This document shows positions 42,295 to 51,167 of a stretch of 64,000 nt of DNA, one piece after another. The notes below the pieces were generated by a model. That model saw nothing but the letters and a program-made list of their open reading frames with translations, had not been told where the DNA came from and ran no database searches. This DNA comes from Flavobacterium sp. A45. GTDB lineage: Bacteria; Bacteroidota; Bacteroidia; Flavobacteriales; Flavobacteriaceae. The stretch covers positions 50,493-114,492 of the forward strand of contig NZ_MUNX01000051.1 of assembly GCF_002001005.1 (NCBI RefSeq). The letters run 5' to 3'. The position numbers and the translations under genes were made by a program. Numbering within the stretch: the stretch's first letter is position 1; each line of letters starts with the position of its first letter.

Positions 42295-43260
42295 ATGACA
42301 GAAACAGTTCATACACCAATATTACCGGAAGGTCATCCAGTTTGGATTTACTTTCAGGAAAAAGAATTAATAGTGTCTCTTTTGGAAGAGATAAAAAGCG
42401 TTAACCCTTTAATTGATTTACCAAAATACACCAACATATTCAGTCATTTGCTTACGATCGAGAAACGATTTGCCCGCAAGGAAAATCAGCTTTTTCCTTT
42501 CTTGGAGAAAAAAGGCTGGGTTGGTCCTTCGCAGGGAATGTGGTCGTTCCATGATAATTTGAGAGAGCAGTTTCGTTTGATTCAGTATTATCTCAAAATG
42601 AATAATCCCGAAAGAATTGAAACCAATACTCCTTTTTTGGTAGATGGAATTTATCGATTGATGGGAGTTGAAGAAAACGTCCTGTTCCCAAATGCATTAG
42701 ACATCCTTACCGAAAGTGATTGGATCGAAATGCGAAAAGGCGAAGAAGAAATTGGCTGGATGCTGTCGCAAACGCCACCTTCTTTCCCAAAAGTTGAATA
42801 TGTGCATCCGAGCGAGGATTTCACGATCCGAGAAATGCCTTTTTCATTAGAAAACACTTCGCATTTTGATGAAGGTTATATGACGGTGGAGCAGGTGAAT
42901 TTGCTTTTTAGAACAATGCCGTTGGATTTGACTTACGTGGATGAAAATGATAAAGTAATTTTCTATAACAGAGGCGAAGAGCGCGTGTTTCCCAGAAGTG
43001 CCGGAATCATTGGTCGTGAAGTGAAGTTTTGCCACCCGCCAAAAAGCGTGGGAACGGTGCTGAAAATCTTGGAAGAATTCAGAAAAGGAACCCAAAATGA
43101 ATCTTCTTTTTGGATTAACTACAAAGATCGCCTGATTTACATTCGCTATTTTGCTGTAAGGGATGCCAATAAAAATTATAAAGGAGTGATCGAAATGTCT
43201 CAGGATATTACCGATATCAAGAAAATTGAAGGCGAAAAAAGGTTATTGGATTGGGAGTAA
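42295..43260 (+). CDS. Hemerythrin/DUF438-like and PAS domain protein in the nor operon
   Basis: 321 residues. The N-terminal half (about 1-160) is a hemerythrin-like/DUF438 helical bundle: LPEGHPVWIYFQEKELIVSL, FSHLLTIEKRFARKENQLFP, WSFHDNLREQFRLIQYYL and MGVEENVLFPNALDIL, with several His/Glu positions. The C-terminal half is a PAS domain (PAS_10 type): LTYVDENDKVIFYNRGEE and FPRSAGIIGREVKFCHPPKS. No kinase or HTH domain is attached. It may sense or bind NO/O2 and signal to a partner; its place between norD and norE supports an NO link. Confidence 0.82.
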   Translation: MTETVHTPILPEGHPVWIYFQEKELIVSLLEEIKSVNPLIDLPKYTNIFSHLLTIEKRFARKENQLFPFLEKKGWVGPSQGMWSFHDNLREQFRLIQYYLKMNNPERIETNTPFLVDGIYRLMGVEENVLFPNALDILTESDWIEMRKGEEEIGWMLSQTPPSFPKVEYVHPSEDFTIREMPFSLENTSHFDEGYMTVEQVNLLFRTMPLDLTYVDENDKVIFYNRGEERVFPRSAGIIGREVKFCHPPKSVGTVLKILEEFRKGTQNESSFWINYKDRLIYIRYFAVRDANKNYKGVIEMSQDITDIKKIEGEKRLLDWE

Positions 43261-43270
43261 AAAAACAATT

Positions 43271-43852
43271 ATGGAAACTCTAAAAATAAATTACAAAAGC
43301 ATTTATTATCCACCTGGAGGAATCCTGATGTGGATTATCATTTTTTTGGAACTCATTACTTTCGGAATGGCATTGGTAGCATTCGTGTATTACGGAAGCC
43401 AAAATACCGCTGTATTTCACCAGTCCAGAATGGAATTGAATACCGCTTTCGGAGCAACTAATACAGTTTTCTTATTGACAAGCGGTTTTTTTATGGCCAA
43501 TGCTGTGCATCAATTTAAAGAGAATAATATTCAGAAATCATCAGTATATTTTAAGTTGGCTATGTTGGGAGGGTTTCTGTTCTTGGCACTCAAAAGTGTA
43601 GAATATTACCATAAAATTGAAAGCGGAATTTCACTTGAAACCAATATGTTTTACACTTTTTATTGGCTGTTGACAGGATTTCATGTTATTCACGTAATTA
43701 TGGGATTGGTTATTTTGGCTTGGACAAACTACGGAATGAAAAAGAAAAACTCCGATTCCGCTGTTGAAGATGTTGAGGCTTGCGCTGCTTTTTGGCACAT
43801 GTGCGATTTGATTTGGCTGTTACTGTTTCCAATACTTTACCTAATTTTTTAA
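43271..43852 (+). CDS. norE: NorE-like cytochrome oxidase subunit III homologue
   Basis: 193 residues from the ATG at 43271, five membrane helices. IYYPPGGILMWIIIFLELITFG, VFLLTSGFFMANAVHQFKENN, TFYWLLTGFHVIHVIMGLVIL and AAFWHMCDLIWLLLFPILYL are the subunit III/NorE pattern. NorE is an accessory subunit that supports NO reductase activity in denitrifiers. Its stop overlaps the ATG of the next gene by one base. Confidence 0.9.
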   Translation: METLKINYKSIYYPPGGILMWIIIFLELITFGMALVAFVYYGSQNTAVFHQSRMELNTAFGATNTVFLLTSGFFMANAVHQFKENNIQKSSVYFKLAMLGGFLFLALKSVEYYHKIESGISLETNMFYTFYWLLTGFHVIHVIMGLVILAWTNYGMKKKNSDSAVEDVEACAAFWHMCDLIWLLLFPILYLIF

Positions 43853-44097
43853 TGATGAAAAAAGATTTACTTCTAAGCTATGCTTTTTTGCTCTTACTGA
43901 CTGTTTTATCAGCTTTGATTTCCAATTCATTTATTGTTTCTGTAATGATGGTAAGTTTATTGATGTTTTTTGCAGCTTTTAAATTTGTATTAGTTGCTTT
44001 TCAATTTATGGAATTAAAAAAGGCTCATTCGTTCTGGAAAATCAGTTTAATAATGACTTTGGGATTGCTTGTGATTTTGATTGTTGGGGTAAAATGA
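43852..44097 (+). CDS. NorF-like small membrane protein (subunit IV-like)
   Basis: About 81 residues with three hydrophobic segments: LLLSYAFLLLLTVLSALISN, MMVSLLMFFAAFKFVLVAF and SLIMTLGLLVILIVGVK, with the FQFMELKKAHSFWK loop typical of subunit IV/NorF proteins. Start is ATG at 43852 overlapping the norE stop (TAATG), or the adjacent ATG at 43855. Last gene of the nor operon. Confidence 0.78.
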   Translation: MMKKDLLLSYAFLLLLTVLSALISNSFIVSVMMVSLLMFFAAFKFVLVAFQFMELKKAHSFWKISLIMTLGLLVILIVGVK

Positions 44098-44199
44098 GTT
44101 GTTAAGATTATTGTAGTATTGAGATAGGTTTTAATTAGAATATCAGTCACTTAGCATCTTAAATGCTTCTTCTGAAATTCTTAAACAAAAGTTAATAAA

Positions 44200-44215
44200 C
44201 ATGATATTTATCATG
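44200..44215. promoter_or_regulatory. Perfect FNR/CRP-like palindrome before nirK
   Basis: CATGAT-ATTT-ATCATG, with the TGAT-N4-ATCA core of FNR/DNR-type sites. It is 40 bases upstream of the nirK 24-bp dyad, suitable for an activator. A near-identical site is at 37376-37391. Confidence 0.65.
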
Positions 44216-44254
44216 ATTTTCTTGAATAATAGGTTTTAATTTTACTTCGTAATA

Positions 44255-44278
44255 AAAAAAGACAAAACTATCCTTAAT
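44255..44278. promoter_or_regulatory. Shared 24-bp dyad, nirK copy
   Basis: AAAAAAGA-CAAAACTA-TCCTTAAT, matching the sites before ric and norC. It lies 33-56 bases before the nirK ATG, in the probable transcription-start region. Confidence 0.78.
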
Positions 44279-44310
44279 ATAAAAAACCACTTTTTAAAAC
44301 CAAAAAAATC

Positions 44311-45801
44311 ATGAAACAATTATTCCATTTTAGCCATCCCTATAAAATCATTGCTTTTGCATTATTTGTGGCTGTTAGTATTTTTTCTTGTGCAAAAAAA
44401 GAAGAAACCCATGATGCCGATTATTACGAGAACATAAAAATGGAGGGCCAAAAAGAAGCCGAATTGACTGCTCCGCCTCTTGTTCCGAAACCAGTGGGAG
44501 ATCGTCCGCCGATGAAATTAATAGTAAATATGGAAATCAAAGAACAGGAAGGCGAAATGGTCGACGGAGTAAAATATACCTATTGGACATTTGGAGGTTC
44601 AGTTCCGGGAAGTTTCATCAGAACTAGGGCTGGTGATGAAGTGGAATTTCACTTAAAAAACCATCCAGACAATAAAATGCCTCACAATATCGATTTGCAT
44701 GCTGTAACAGGACCTGGAGGTGGGGCAACATCTTCATTAGTGGCGCCAGGTCACGAAAAAGTATTTAATTTTAAAACATTAAATCCTGGATTGTACGTAT
44801 ATCATTGTGCTACAGCACCAGTTGGTATGCACATCGCCAACGGAATGTATGGTTTGATATTGGTAGAACCAGAAGGCGGATTGCCTCCAGTGGACAAAGA
44901 ATACTACATCATGCAGGGAGATTTTTATACCAAAGGGGCTTATGGAGAGCAAGGTTCCCAACCGTTTGATATGAATAAAGCGATTAAGGAGCAACCAGAT
45001 TATGTGGTTTTCAACGGAAAAGTTGGAGCTGTTGCCGGCGACAAAGCAATTACTGCAAAAGTAGGTGAAACAGTGCGTATTTATATGGGTAACGGAGGTC
45101 CAAATTTGGTTTCTTCATTCCACGTAATCGGTGAGATATTTGACAAAGTGCATATTGAAGGAGGTGATGCGATTAATACTAATGTCCAAACTACCTTGAT
45201 TCCGGCGGGAGGTTCTGCAATCGTAGAGTTTAAAGTTGATGTTCCCGGAACATTCATTTTGGTAGATCACTCTATCTTTAGAGCATTCAATAAAGGTGCT
45301 TTGGGTATGTTGAAAGTAGAAGGAGAAGAGAATAAAAAAGTATATTCAGGGACAACGCAAGAAGGTATTTATTTACCTGAAGGAGGTACTATTCAAAATA
45401 TGCCAAAAGAGAATGGCGTGGCAAAGAGTACCGTTGCTAAAACCGTTCCAGAGCAAATTAAATCAGGTAAAGAATTATATGGAAGAACCTGTTTTGCTTG
45501 TCACCAATCCGAAGGGCAAGGAGTTCCAAATGCATTCCCTCCATTAGCCAAATCAGATTTCCTGAATGCTAATCCGGACAGAGCAATTGCTGCAGTATTG
45601 CACGGGTTAAGCGGTGAAATTACGGTAAACGGCAAGAAATTCAACAATGTCATGACCAGTCAGAATTTGACAGACGAAGAAGTAGCAGATGTTCTGACGT
45701 ATGTTTACAACAGTTGGGGTAATAACAAAACAGTTGTAACGGCTGCAAAAGTAAAAGCAGTTAGAGCAAAACCAGCTCCAAAAGCAACAGCAAGCCATTA
45801 A
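44311..45801 (+). CDS. nirK: Copper-containing nitrite reductase with C-terminal cytochrome c domain
   Basis: 496 residues. Lipoprotein signal ending FSC-AKKEE (about residue 27). Two cupredoxin domains: [12 protein letters not shown] gives type 1 and 2 copper His (about 126 and 130), [18 protein letters not shown] gives His, Cys, His and Met ligands (about 165-180), and [10 protein letters not shown] the type 2 His near 317. From about 385 a cytochrome c domain follows ([20 protein letters not shown]). It reduces nitrite to NO in the periplasm; the fused haem can deliver the electron. Promoter carries both regulatory motifs. Confidence 0.96.
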   Translation: MKQLFHFSHPYKIIAFALFVAVSIFSCAKKEETHDADYYENIKMEGQKEAELTAPPLVPKPVGDRPPMKLIVNMEIKEQEGEMVDGVKYTYWTFGGSVPGSFIRTRAGDEVEFHLKNHPDNKMPHNIDLHAVTGPGGGATSSLVAPGHEKVFNFKTLNPGLYVYHCATAPVGMHIANGMYGLILVEPEGGLPPVDKEYYIMQGDFYTKGAYGEQGSQPFDMNKAIKEQPDYVVFNGKVGAVAGDKAITAKVGETVRIYMGNGGPNLVSSFHVIGEIFDKVHIEGGDAINTNVQTTLIPAGGSAIVEFKVDVPGTFILVDHSIFRAFNKGALGMLKVEGEENKKVYSGTTQEGIYLPEGGTIQNMPKENGVAKSTVAKTVPEQIKSGKELYGRTCFACHQSEGQGVPNAFPPLAKSDFLNANPDRAIAAVLHGLSGEITVNGKKFNNVMTSQNLTDEEVADVLTYVYNSWGNNKTVVTAAKVKAVRAKPAPKATASH

Positions 45802-45847
45802 TAATAGAATAAAAAACTATAAATAATAATCAATAATTAAGACAATA

Positions 45848-46225
45848 ATGAAAAAGTATATTCTTTGCATCGCAATGATGGGATTGGGATTAAAAGGCTT
45901 CAGCCAAGATATAAACAAAGGGAAAACAGTATATACAAAAACTTGTGTAGCTTGTCACCAAGTAACAGGTGCCGGAATTCCTGGGGCATTTCCGCCATTG
46001 GCAAAATCAGATTATTTGAATGCTGATGTGAATCGTGCCATCAAACAAGTAATCAAGGGATCCAATATTCCTATGACCGTAAATGGGAAAAAATACACTA
46101 CGGCTATGCCGCCTCAGGCTTTGAGCGACCAACAAGTTGCCGATGTACTTACCTATGTTTATGCCAGTTGGGGAAACAGTAAAAAAGTGGTGACATTAGC
46201 GATGGTGAAAGCCCAAAAAAAATAA
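45848..46225 (+). CDS. Periplasmic cytochrome c, paralogue of the NirK C-terminal domain
   Basis: 125 residues with signal peptide (MKKYILCIAMMGLGLKGFSQ). Haem motif TCVACHQVTGAGIPGAFPPL; the Met ligand is probably in TTAMPPQAL. It is close to the NirK tail: [18 protein letters not shown] here versus [18 protein letters not shown] in NirK, and both end VLTYVY-SWGN. Likely a free electron carrier to NirK or NorC that arose by copying the domain (or the reverse). Confidence 0.93.
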   Translation: MKKYILCIAMMGLGLKGFSQDINKGKTVYTKTCVACHQVTGAGIPGAFPPLAKSDYLNADVNRAIKQVIKGSNIPMTVNGKKYTTAMPPQALSDQQVADVLTYVYASWGNSKKVVTLAMVKAQKK

Positions 46226-46252
46226 TAAATACTTAAGCAAAAAAGAGCAGTA

Positions 46253-47023
46253 ATGTGTGCATCAAAAAAAATAGCGATTTTCTTTTTATTGTTCATAAGC
46301 ATGACTCTTTGTGCTCAAGAAGCTAAAATGGCAACTATAAATGGGGGGACTTTTGTTCCCCTTTATGGTGCTACCAGCAAAAAACCGGTCAAAGTTGAAC
46401 CTTTTAAATTGGATGTTTATCCAGTTACTTACGCACAATATCTTGCTTTTGTTAAAAAATATCCAGCATACAGCCGTTCCAAAATGAAAGGCCTTTTTGC
46501 CGATAAAAGTTATTTAAATCAATGGGAAAGTGATTTCAGTTACGGAAAAAACAATTTAAGCAATGCTCCCATAACTAATGTTTCCTGGTTTGCTGCCAAG
46601 AAATATTGTGAATGTCAAGGGAAACGTCTGCCGTCAATGGATGAATGGGAATATGTGGCTATGGCCGATGAAAAAAGAATTGATGCCCGTACCAAAGAAG
46701 AGTTTAATAAATACATTATGTCCTGGTATGAAAAACCAAAAGCCTATGCGAATCCTGTTGGACAAACCTTCAAAAATTATTGGGGAGTATATGATATGCA
46801 CGGATTGGTTTGGGAATGGACAGCTGACTTCAACAGTATTTTCCTTTCGGGTGAATCCAGAAAAGATAAAGATACCGATAAGAGTCTCTTTTGCGGAAGC
46901 GGATCGGTAAATGCAACCGATTTAATGAATTATGCCGCTTTTATGCGGTACGCTTTCAGAGGTAGTTTGAAAGCCAATTATACTACGAAAAATTTAGGTT
47001 TTCGATGTGCTAAAGATAAATAG
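46253..47023 (+). CDS. NirV-like formylglycine-generating-enzyme family protein
   Basis: 256 residues with a signal peptide (IAIFFLLFISMTLCAQ). SUMF1/FGE-fold motifs: KMATINGGTFVPLYG, FKLDVYPVTYAQYLAFV, APITNVSWFAAKKYCECQGK, RLPSMDEWEYVAMADEK, VYDMHGLVWEWTADF and NLGFRCAKDK. NirV proteins of this family are linked to nirK in other denitrifiers; the role is not settled. The paired catalytic cysteines of true FGEs are not evident. It lies 28 bases after the cytochrome c gene. Confidence 0.85.
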   Translation: MCASKKIAIFFLLFISMTLCAQEAKMATINGGTFVPLYGATSKKPVKVEPFKLDVYPVTYAQYLAFVKKYPAYSRSKMKGLFADKSYLNQWESDFSYGKNNLSNAPITNVSWFAAKKYCECQGKRLPSMDEWEYVAMADEKRIDARTKEEFNKYIMSWYEKPKAYANPVGQTFKNYWGVYDMHGLVWEWTADFNSIFLSGESRKDKDTDKSLFCGSGSVNATDLMNYAAFMRYAFRGSLKANYTTKNLGFRCAKDK

Positions 47024-47056
47024 CAGATTTTCGGAATCCTTATAAATTGAACCAAA

Positions 47057-47698
47057 ATGAAATTAAATTTAAACCAAAAAATGAGTGGAATCCTTAAAAA
47101 AGGAAAATCCATTTTATTTGTTTTGTTCATTTTTGCAGCATTTTTCACTATTGAAAGCTGTAATAAAAAAGAAGTTGTTGCTAAGGACAAACCTATTTCG
47201 GATTTGTCTATTTACAATTTGCCTTCCAAATGGACCAATCAAGATGGGCAGAATATTGAAATGAAAGATTTGAGAGGAAAAGTGCTGGTAATGGTTATGA
47301 TTTATACTTCCTGCAAAGCAGCTTGCCCGCGTTTGGTGGCCGATATGCGCAATATTGAATCTCGTTTACCAGAGAGTATTAAGGAAAATGTACAATTAGT
47401 ATTAGTAAGTATTGATCCGAAGATAGATACCCCAAAACGATTGAAATCCTTTTCTATTGAGAACAAAATGGAAGGAGACCAATGGCTGTTTTTGCGTTCA
47501 ACCGAAGAAAACACCAGAGAGTTTGCGGCAGTTTTGGCTGTCAATTATAAAAAAATATCCCCTCTGGATTTTTCTCATTCGAATATCATAAGCGTTTTTA
47601 ATGCCGAAGGTGAATTGGCTTATCAGCAGGAAGGATTAGGTGTAAACTCAGACGCAACAATCAAGAAAATAACTGAAGAAGCGGTTAAACTAAACTAA
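47057..47698 (+). CDS. SCO1/SenC-type copper chaperone
   Basis: 213 residues. A lipoprotein signal ends ESCNKKE; the thioredoxin-like domain carries the copper-binding motif TSCKAACPRLVADM (CxxxC) near residue 92 and the His in PLDFSHSNIISVF. SCO proteins deliver copper to cuproenzymes in the periplasm. Located in the nirK operon, it probably supplies or maintains NirK copper. An alternative start is the ATG at 47081. Confidence 0.92.
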   Translation: MKLNLNQKMSGILKKGKSILFVLFIFAAFFTIESCNKKEVVAKDKPISDLSIYNLPSKWTNQDGQNIEMKDLRGKVLVMVMIYTSCKAACPRLVADMRNIESRLPESIKENVQLVLVSIDPKIDTPKRLKSFSIENKMEGDQWLFLRSTEENTREFAAVLAVNYKKISPLDFSHSNIISVFNAEGELAYQQEGLGVNSDATIKKITEEAVKLN

Positions 47699-47709
47699 AA
47701 TTTCACTAA

Positions 47710-48984
47710 ATGAAGCTATTTAAAATAATGGCACTGGCAGTTGTGTTAATGACCAGTATGAATACTTTTGCCCAAGAATTTGATGCCAATTTGCAAATCA
47801 GGCCACGTTATGAGTTTAGAAATGGTTATAAAGCACCAATTCCTTACGGAGAAACTCCAGGTCAGTTTATATCTGGAAGAACGCGTTTGAACCTGAATTT
47901 CAAGCAAGATAAGTTTGTCACTAAATTGACTTTTCAAAATGTCCGTGTTTGGGGAGATGTTGCTCCCAATACAAAGTCAGATGTAAATGGCATTCAGATA
48001 TTCGAGGCCTGGGCACAATATAATTTCAACGAGAAATGGAGTACCCGTTTAGGTCGTCAAGTGATTTCTTATGATAATCAACGCATCCTTGGTGAAGTTG
48101 ATTGGGCTCAACAAGGACAGAGTCACGATGCAGCTTTGGTAACCTATAAAACTAAAAAAAGCCAATTAGATCTAGCAGTTGCCTATAATGCCAATGGAGA
48201 AACAGACATTGCAACACCGTATACAGTTGCTACTTACAAAGCGATGCAATATGCTTGGTATCATACTGAGTTGGGTAAATTAAATATGAGTTTACTGTTT
48301 TTAAACACAGGTTACGAAAATAAACTAGTCGCTCCAATTCCAACACCAACACCTGAATTAAAAGTAGATTATATGCAGACTTTTGGAACCTATATGAATA
48401 CCAAAGGAAAATCTTGGGATGGAAATCTATGGTTCTATGGACAGACGGGTAAAAGTACAACTTATACCGTGAGTGCTTTTGACGCTGCACTTAATTTTAA
48501 TTATGCGTTGACAGATAAATTCAAAGCAGGTCTTGGATATGAATTTTTATCAGGAAAAAGCCAAGCGAATGCAAATACCGATATAAAATCGTTTAATCCT
48601 ATTTTTGGGACTAACCATGGATTGAATGGATATATGGATTATTTCTATGTAGGGAATCATAAAAATTCGGTAGGGTTGCAAGATGCTTTTTTGAAATTTG
48701 GATACGCAGTTAATAAATGGCAGTTTGCATTATTGCCACATGTTTTTAATGCAGCAAATACAGTTTTGGACGCTAGTGGAAATGAAATGAGTAACTATCT
48801 TGGTACGGAAGTCGATTTTACGTTTGGCTATTCAGTACATAAATTTGTAAACATAACTGGAGGTTATTCCCAAATGTTTGCAACAGATACTATGCAAAGA
48901 CTGAAAGGTGGTGATGTTGATCACACCAACAATTGGGCTTGGGTCATGATTAATGTCAACCCTCAGATTTTTTCTTTTAAATAA
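47710..48984 (+). CDS. Alginate-export-like outer-membrane porin
   Basis: 424 residues with signal peptide (MALAVVLMTSMNTFAQ). Successive amphipathic beta strands follow (ANLQIRPRYEFRNGYKAP, GQFISGRTRLNLNFKQDKF, AWAQYNFNEKWSTRLGRQVI), with RLGRQVISYDNQRILGE as the alginate-export/porin family mark and a C-terminal WAWVMINVNPQIFSF ending in Phe-Lys. At the end of the nirK operon, a role in nitrite entry is inferred. A terminator follows at 49005-49034. Confidence 0.85.
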   Translation: MKLFKIMALAVVLMTSMNTFAQEFDANLQIRPRYEFRNGYKAPIPYGETPGQFISGRTRLNLNFKQDKFVTKLTFQNVRVWGDVAPNTKSDVNGIQIFEAWAQYNFNEKWSTRLGRQVISYDNQRILGEVDWAQQGQSHDAALVTYKTKKSQLDLAVAYNANGETDIATPYTVATYKAMQYAWYHTELGKLNMSLLFLNTGYENKLVAPIPTPTPELKVDYMQTFGTYMNTKGKSWDGNLWFYGQTGKSTTYTVSAFDAALNFNYALTDKFKAGLGYEFLSGKSQANANTDIKSFNPIFGTNHGLNGYMDYFYVGNHKNSVGLQDAFLKFGYAVNKWQFALLPHVFNAANTVLDASGNEMSNYLGTEVDFTFGYSVHKFVNITGGYSQMFATDTMQRLKGGDVDHTNNWAWVMINVNPQIFSFK

Positions 48985-49004
48985 AGGTGTTAATTTCTTG
49001 TATG

Positions 49005-49034
49005 AAAAGGAGCTTGATAAAAGCTCCTTTTTTT
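49005..49034 (+). terminator. Terminator of the nirK operon
   Basis: AAAAGGAGCTT pairs with AAGCTCCTTTT around GATAA, followed by a T run. A strong rho-independent terminator for the plus strand (and also usable on the minus strand). Confidence 0.9.
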
Positions 49035-49055
49035 GTTTTTTATAATTGTTACACT

Positions 49056-49238
49056 TTATAGTTCTGCTATCCATTCTGAATCTTCATTGTCAAGTTGTTT
49101 TTGGTAAATATCACTTTTAAACTTTATGTCGTCTTCAATTTTATTTGGATCTAATGGTTAAAGTAAATTCATAATTTCAGCATCATCGACAGATTTTAGT
49201 TTGTCAAAAAGGTCTAGTTTTAATTCTAAACTGCTCAT
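49056..49238 (-). pseudogene. Decayed antitoxin copy
   Basis: From the ATG at 49238 the minus strand reads MSSLELKLDLFDKLKSVDDA...MNLL, then a stop, then in the same frame PLDPNKIEDD...QLDNEDSEWIAEL and a second stop. Start and end match the intact antitoxin at 51458-51694 (MSSLELKLEIFDKLKSVEDE and QLDKEDLEWLSKQ), but the middle is short and broken by the stop codon. No toxin gene follows; the nirK operon terminator lies just beyond. Confidence 0.78.
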
Positions 49239-49485
49239 AATGGCATGGTTTTCGATAAGCAAAGAAATGAAACAAAAAAATATTTGTTTTAATTTGATTT
49301 TTTTGAGTGGGAAGATGTGTTTTGGTTTAAACTTATTTTTTGCTAATACGATACATTGGTTTGGTTTAAAGCAGTTATTTTTTGATGTATTGTTAAGCAA
49401 ATGCCTTTAGTGTTAATGTCAATTTAAAGTAGTCTTAAATTTGCACTCCCTCCCAAAAATAATAATAATTTATTATAGTTTAATT

Positions 49486-51108
49486 ATGAAAAAAAGTATT
49501 TTTGGGCTACTTGCCTGTTCTTTTTTGGTTTTTCAGAGTTGTCAAAATGATGGTGATAGCGTTAATGTAGATCAAAATGCAAAAGTTATTTTAAACACAA
49601 ATTCACAAAATTTGTCTGGCAGAATGAATAACGATAATCTAGGTATTATCGGTTTGGTTACTGGTAAAACTACTGGTAAATCAGCAAATGAAACTTCTTC
49701 TGAATTTCCAATGGCATTATTGGCGGAATTTAATCCTCCTACATATAACGGTTTGACTTTGAAAGCGACTCACGTTGATGTTAAGGACAATTATGTGTAT
49801 GTTTCTTATAACACTCAAGGTGAAACTTACATAGGTGGAATAGATGTAATAGATGTTTCTCAACCCAATAATCCACAGCTTATTATACAAGCGATTTTGC
49901 CAAATGTCGATATTAGTACTGTTGTTTACGATAATGGAAATCTTTACTTAGCAGGGGCTATGGATGTTGATAAAAATGCAAATATAACTACCCCTTCATT
50001 TGTTGGTAAAATGCCACTTCAAGCAGGAAAGTTAACTACTGATTATACTTCCGTTTCTTTACGCGGTAATGTTGCTACTGGACTTACAGTTGCTGATTCT
50101 AAATATTATGGTGTTTCTGGAGATAATGGTGTTGTAGCAAAAATTGATAAAGCTACTAATACTGTCGAAGCTACGATTGGTGTTTTAGATTTGCGAGCAA
50201 TTGGACGTATAGATAATAAAATTGTAGTTTTAAGTGGTAGAGAAGGAGTAAAGGTTTTTAATGCTGATAATTTAAGTTCGATTTCTTCTTTTTCGACTTC
50301 AAACGATGTTTCAAGTGCAAAAAGAACAATTGATTTTCAAGGAAATAATCTATTGGTTTCTGAAGGATATCAAGGGCTGAAAGTATACAATCTAGACTCA
50401 GGGAGTTTACTTCAGAGTTTGCCATTACCAACTAATTTAGCAAATGTTGATGCTGGTGATGTAGTTACTAATGCTGTATCTGTTAATGGTGATTTTGTAT
50501 ATGTTGCCAATGGAGCTGCGGGAGTTTCGGTATATAAAAATGTAAACAGCAGTTTGTCTTTTTTAGGGTCAATTCAATTGGGAGGTTCTGCAAACTATGT
50601 GAAGAGTGTTGGAGATTATATTTTTGTAGCTTCTGGAAATGGAGGATTAAAAATTATCAGAAAAATTAGCAGCGGTTCTCCATCACTTGCTTGTGATGGT
50701 TTTATTGCTTTTCCAGGTTCTGCTTACTTGAACGTAAATTCAGGTGAAACATTTAATTATAAAGGTGATCAGTCACTCTATACTGTGAATGTTAACCAAA
50801 ATCTTAATTGGTGCGGAGTTCTTGCTGCAGCGCAAGGGGTAACAGTAAACAGTAATGGTGTTTTTTCTATAAAAGGAGGTCTATATGTTGGTACTACCAA
50901 AAATTCATCTACCTTAATTGTTAATGGAACTCTTAATATAGAAGGTGATTTAATGGTGTATGGAAATGTAATTTTGAATAGTGGTGCCAAACTTCAATTT
51001 TTAGGAGCAGGTGGGCATATGATAATTACTGGAACTGTAACTAAAAATAGCGGTGTTACGATTACAGGAAATTACATTGATGATAGAAATCAAGGTAAAT
51101 TGAAATAA
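49486..51108 (+). CDS. LVIVD-repeat beta-propeller lipoprotein
   Basis: 540 residues from the ATG at 49486. Lipoprotein signal MKKSIFGLLACSFLVFQSCQ. Most of the protein is a beta-propeller with LVIVD-like blades (GGIDVIDVSQPNNPQL, VYVANGAAGVSVYKNV, IFVASGNGGLKIIRKI). The last ~120 residues form a repetitive beta-helix-like section (LIVNGTLNIEGDLMVYGNVI, GHMIITGTVTKNSG). Probably a cell-surface lipoprotein; binding partner unknown. Confidence 0.85.
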   Translation: MKKSIFGLLACSFLVFQSCQNDGDSVNVDQNAKVILNTNSQNLSGRMNNDNLGIIGLVTGKTTGKSANETSSEFPMALLAEFNPPTYNGLTLKATHVDVKDNYVYVSYNTQGETYIGGIDVIDVSQPNNPQLIIQAILPNVDISTVVYDNGNLYLAGAMDVDKNANITTPSFVGKMPLQAGKLTTDYTSVSLRGNVATGLTVADSKYYGVSGDNGVVAKIDKATNTVEATIGVLDLRAIGRIDNKIVVLSGREGVKVFNADNLSSISSFSTSNDVSSAKRTIDFQGNNLLVSEGYQGLKVYNLDSGSLLQSLPLPTNLANVDAGDVVTNAVSVNGDFVYVANGAAGVSVYKNVNSSLSFLGSIQLGGSANYVKSVGDYIFVASGNGGLKIIRKISSGSPSLACDGFIAFPGSAYLNVNSGETFNYKGDQSLYTVNVNQNLNWCGVLAAAQGVTVNSNGVFSIKGGLYVGTTKNSSTLIVNGTLNIEGDLMVYGNVILNSGAKLQFLGAGGHMIITGTVTKNSGVTITGNYIDDRNQGKLK

Positions 51109-51133
51109 TAAATTAGCTTTAGGCTGAAAATAG

Positions 51134-51167
51134 AAAAGGAGTTTCAATTTTGAAGCTCCTTTTTTTA
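51134..51167. terminator. Bidirectional terminator
   Basis: AAAAGGAGTTTCA pairs with TGAAGCTCCTTTT around ATTT, with T run after. It lies between the LVIVD gene and the convergent toxin gene, whose stop codon is at the edge of it. Confidence 0.88.

Noticed and set aside
37622..48984. Complete denitrification pathway to N2
   Set aside because: No nosZ, nitrate reductase or other molybdoenzyme structural gene is present in the window; only nitrite to N2O can be supported here.
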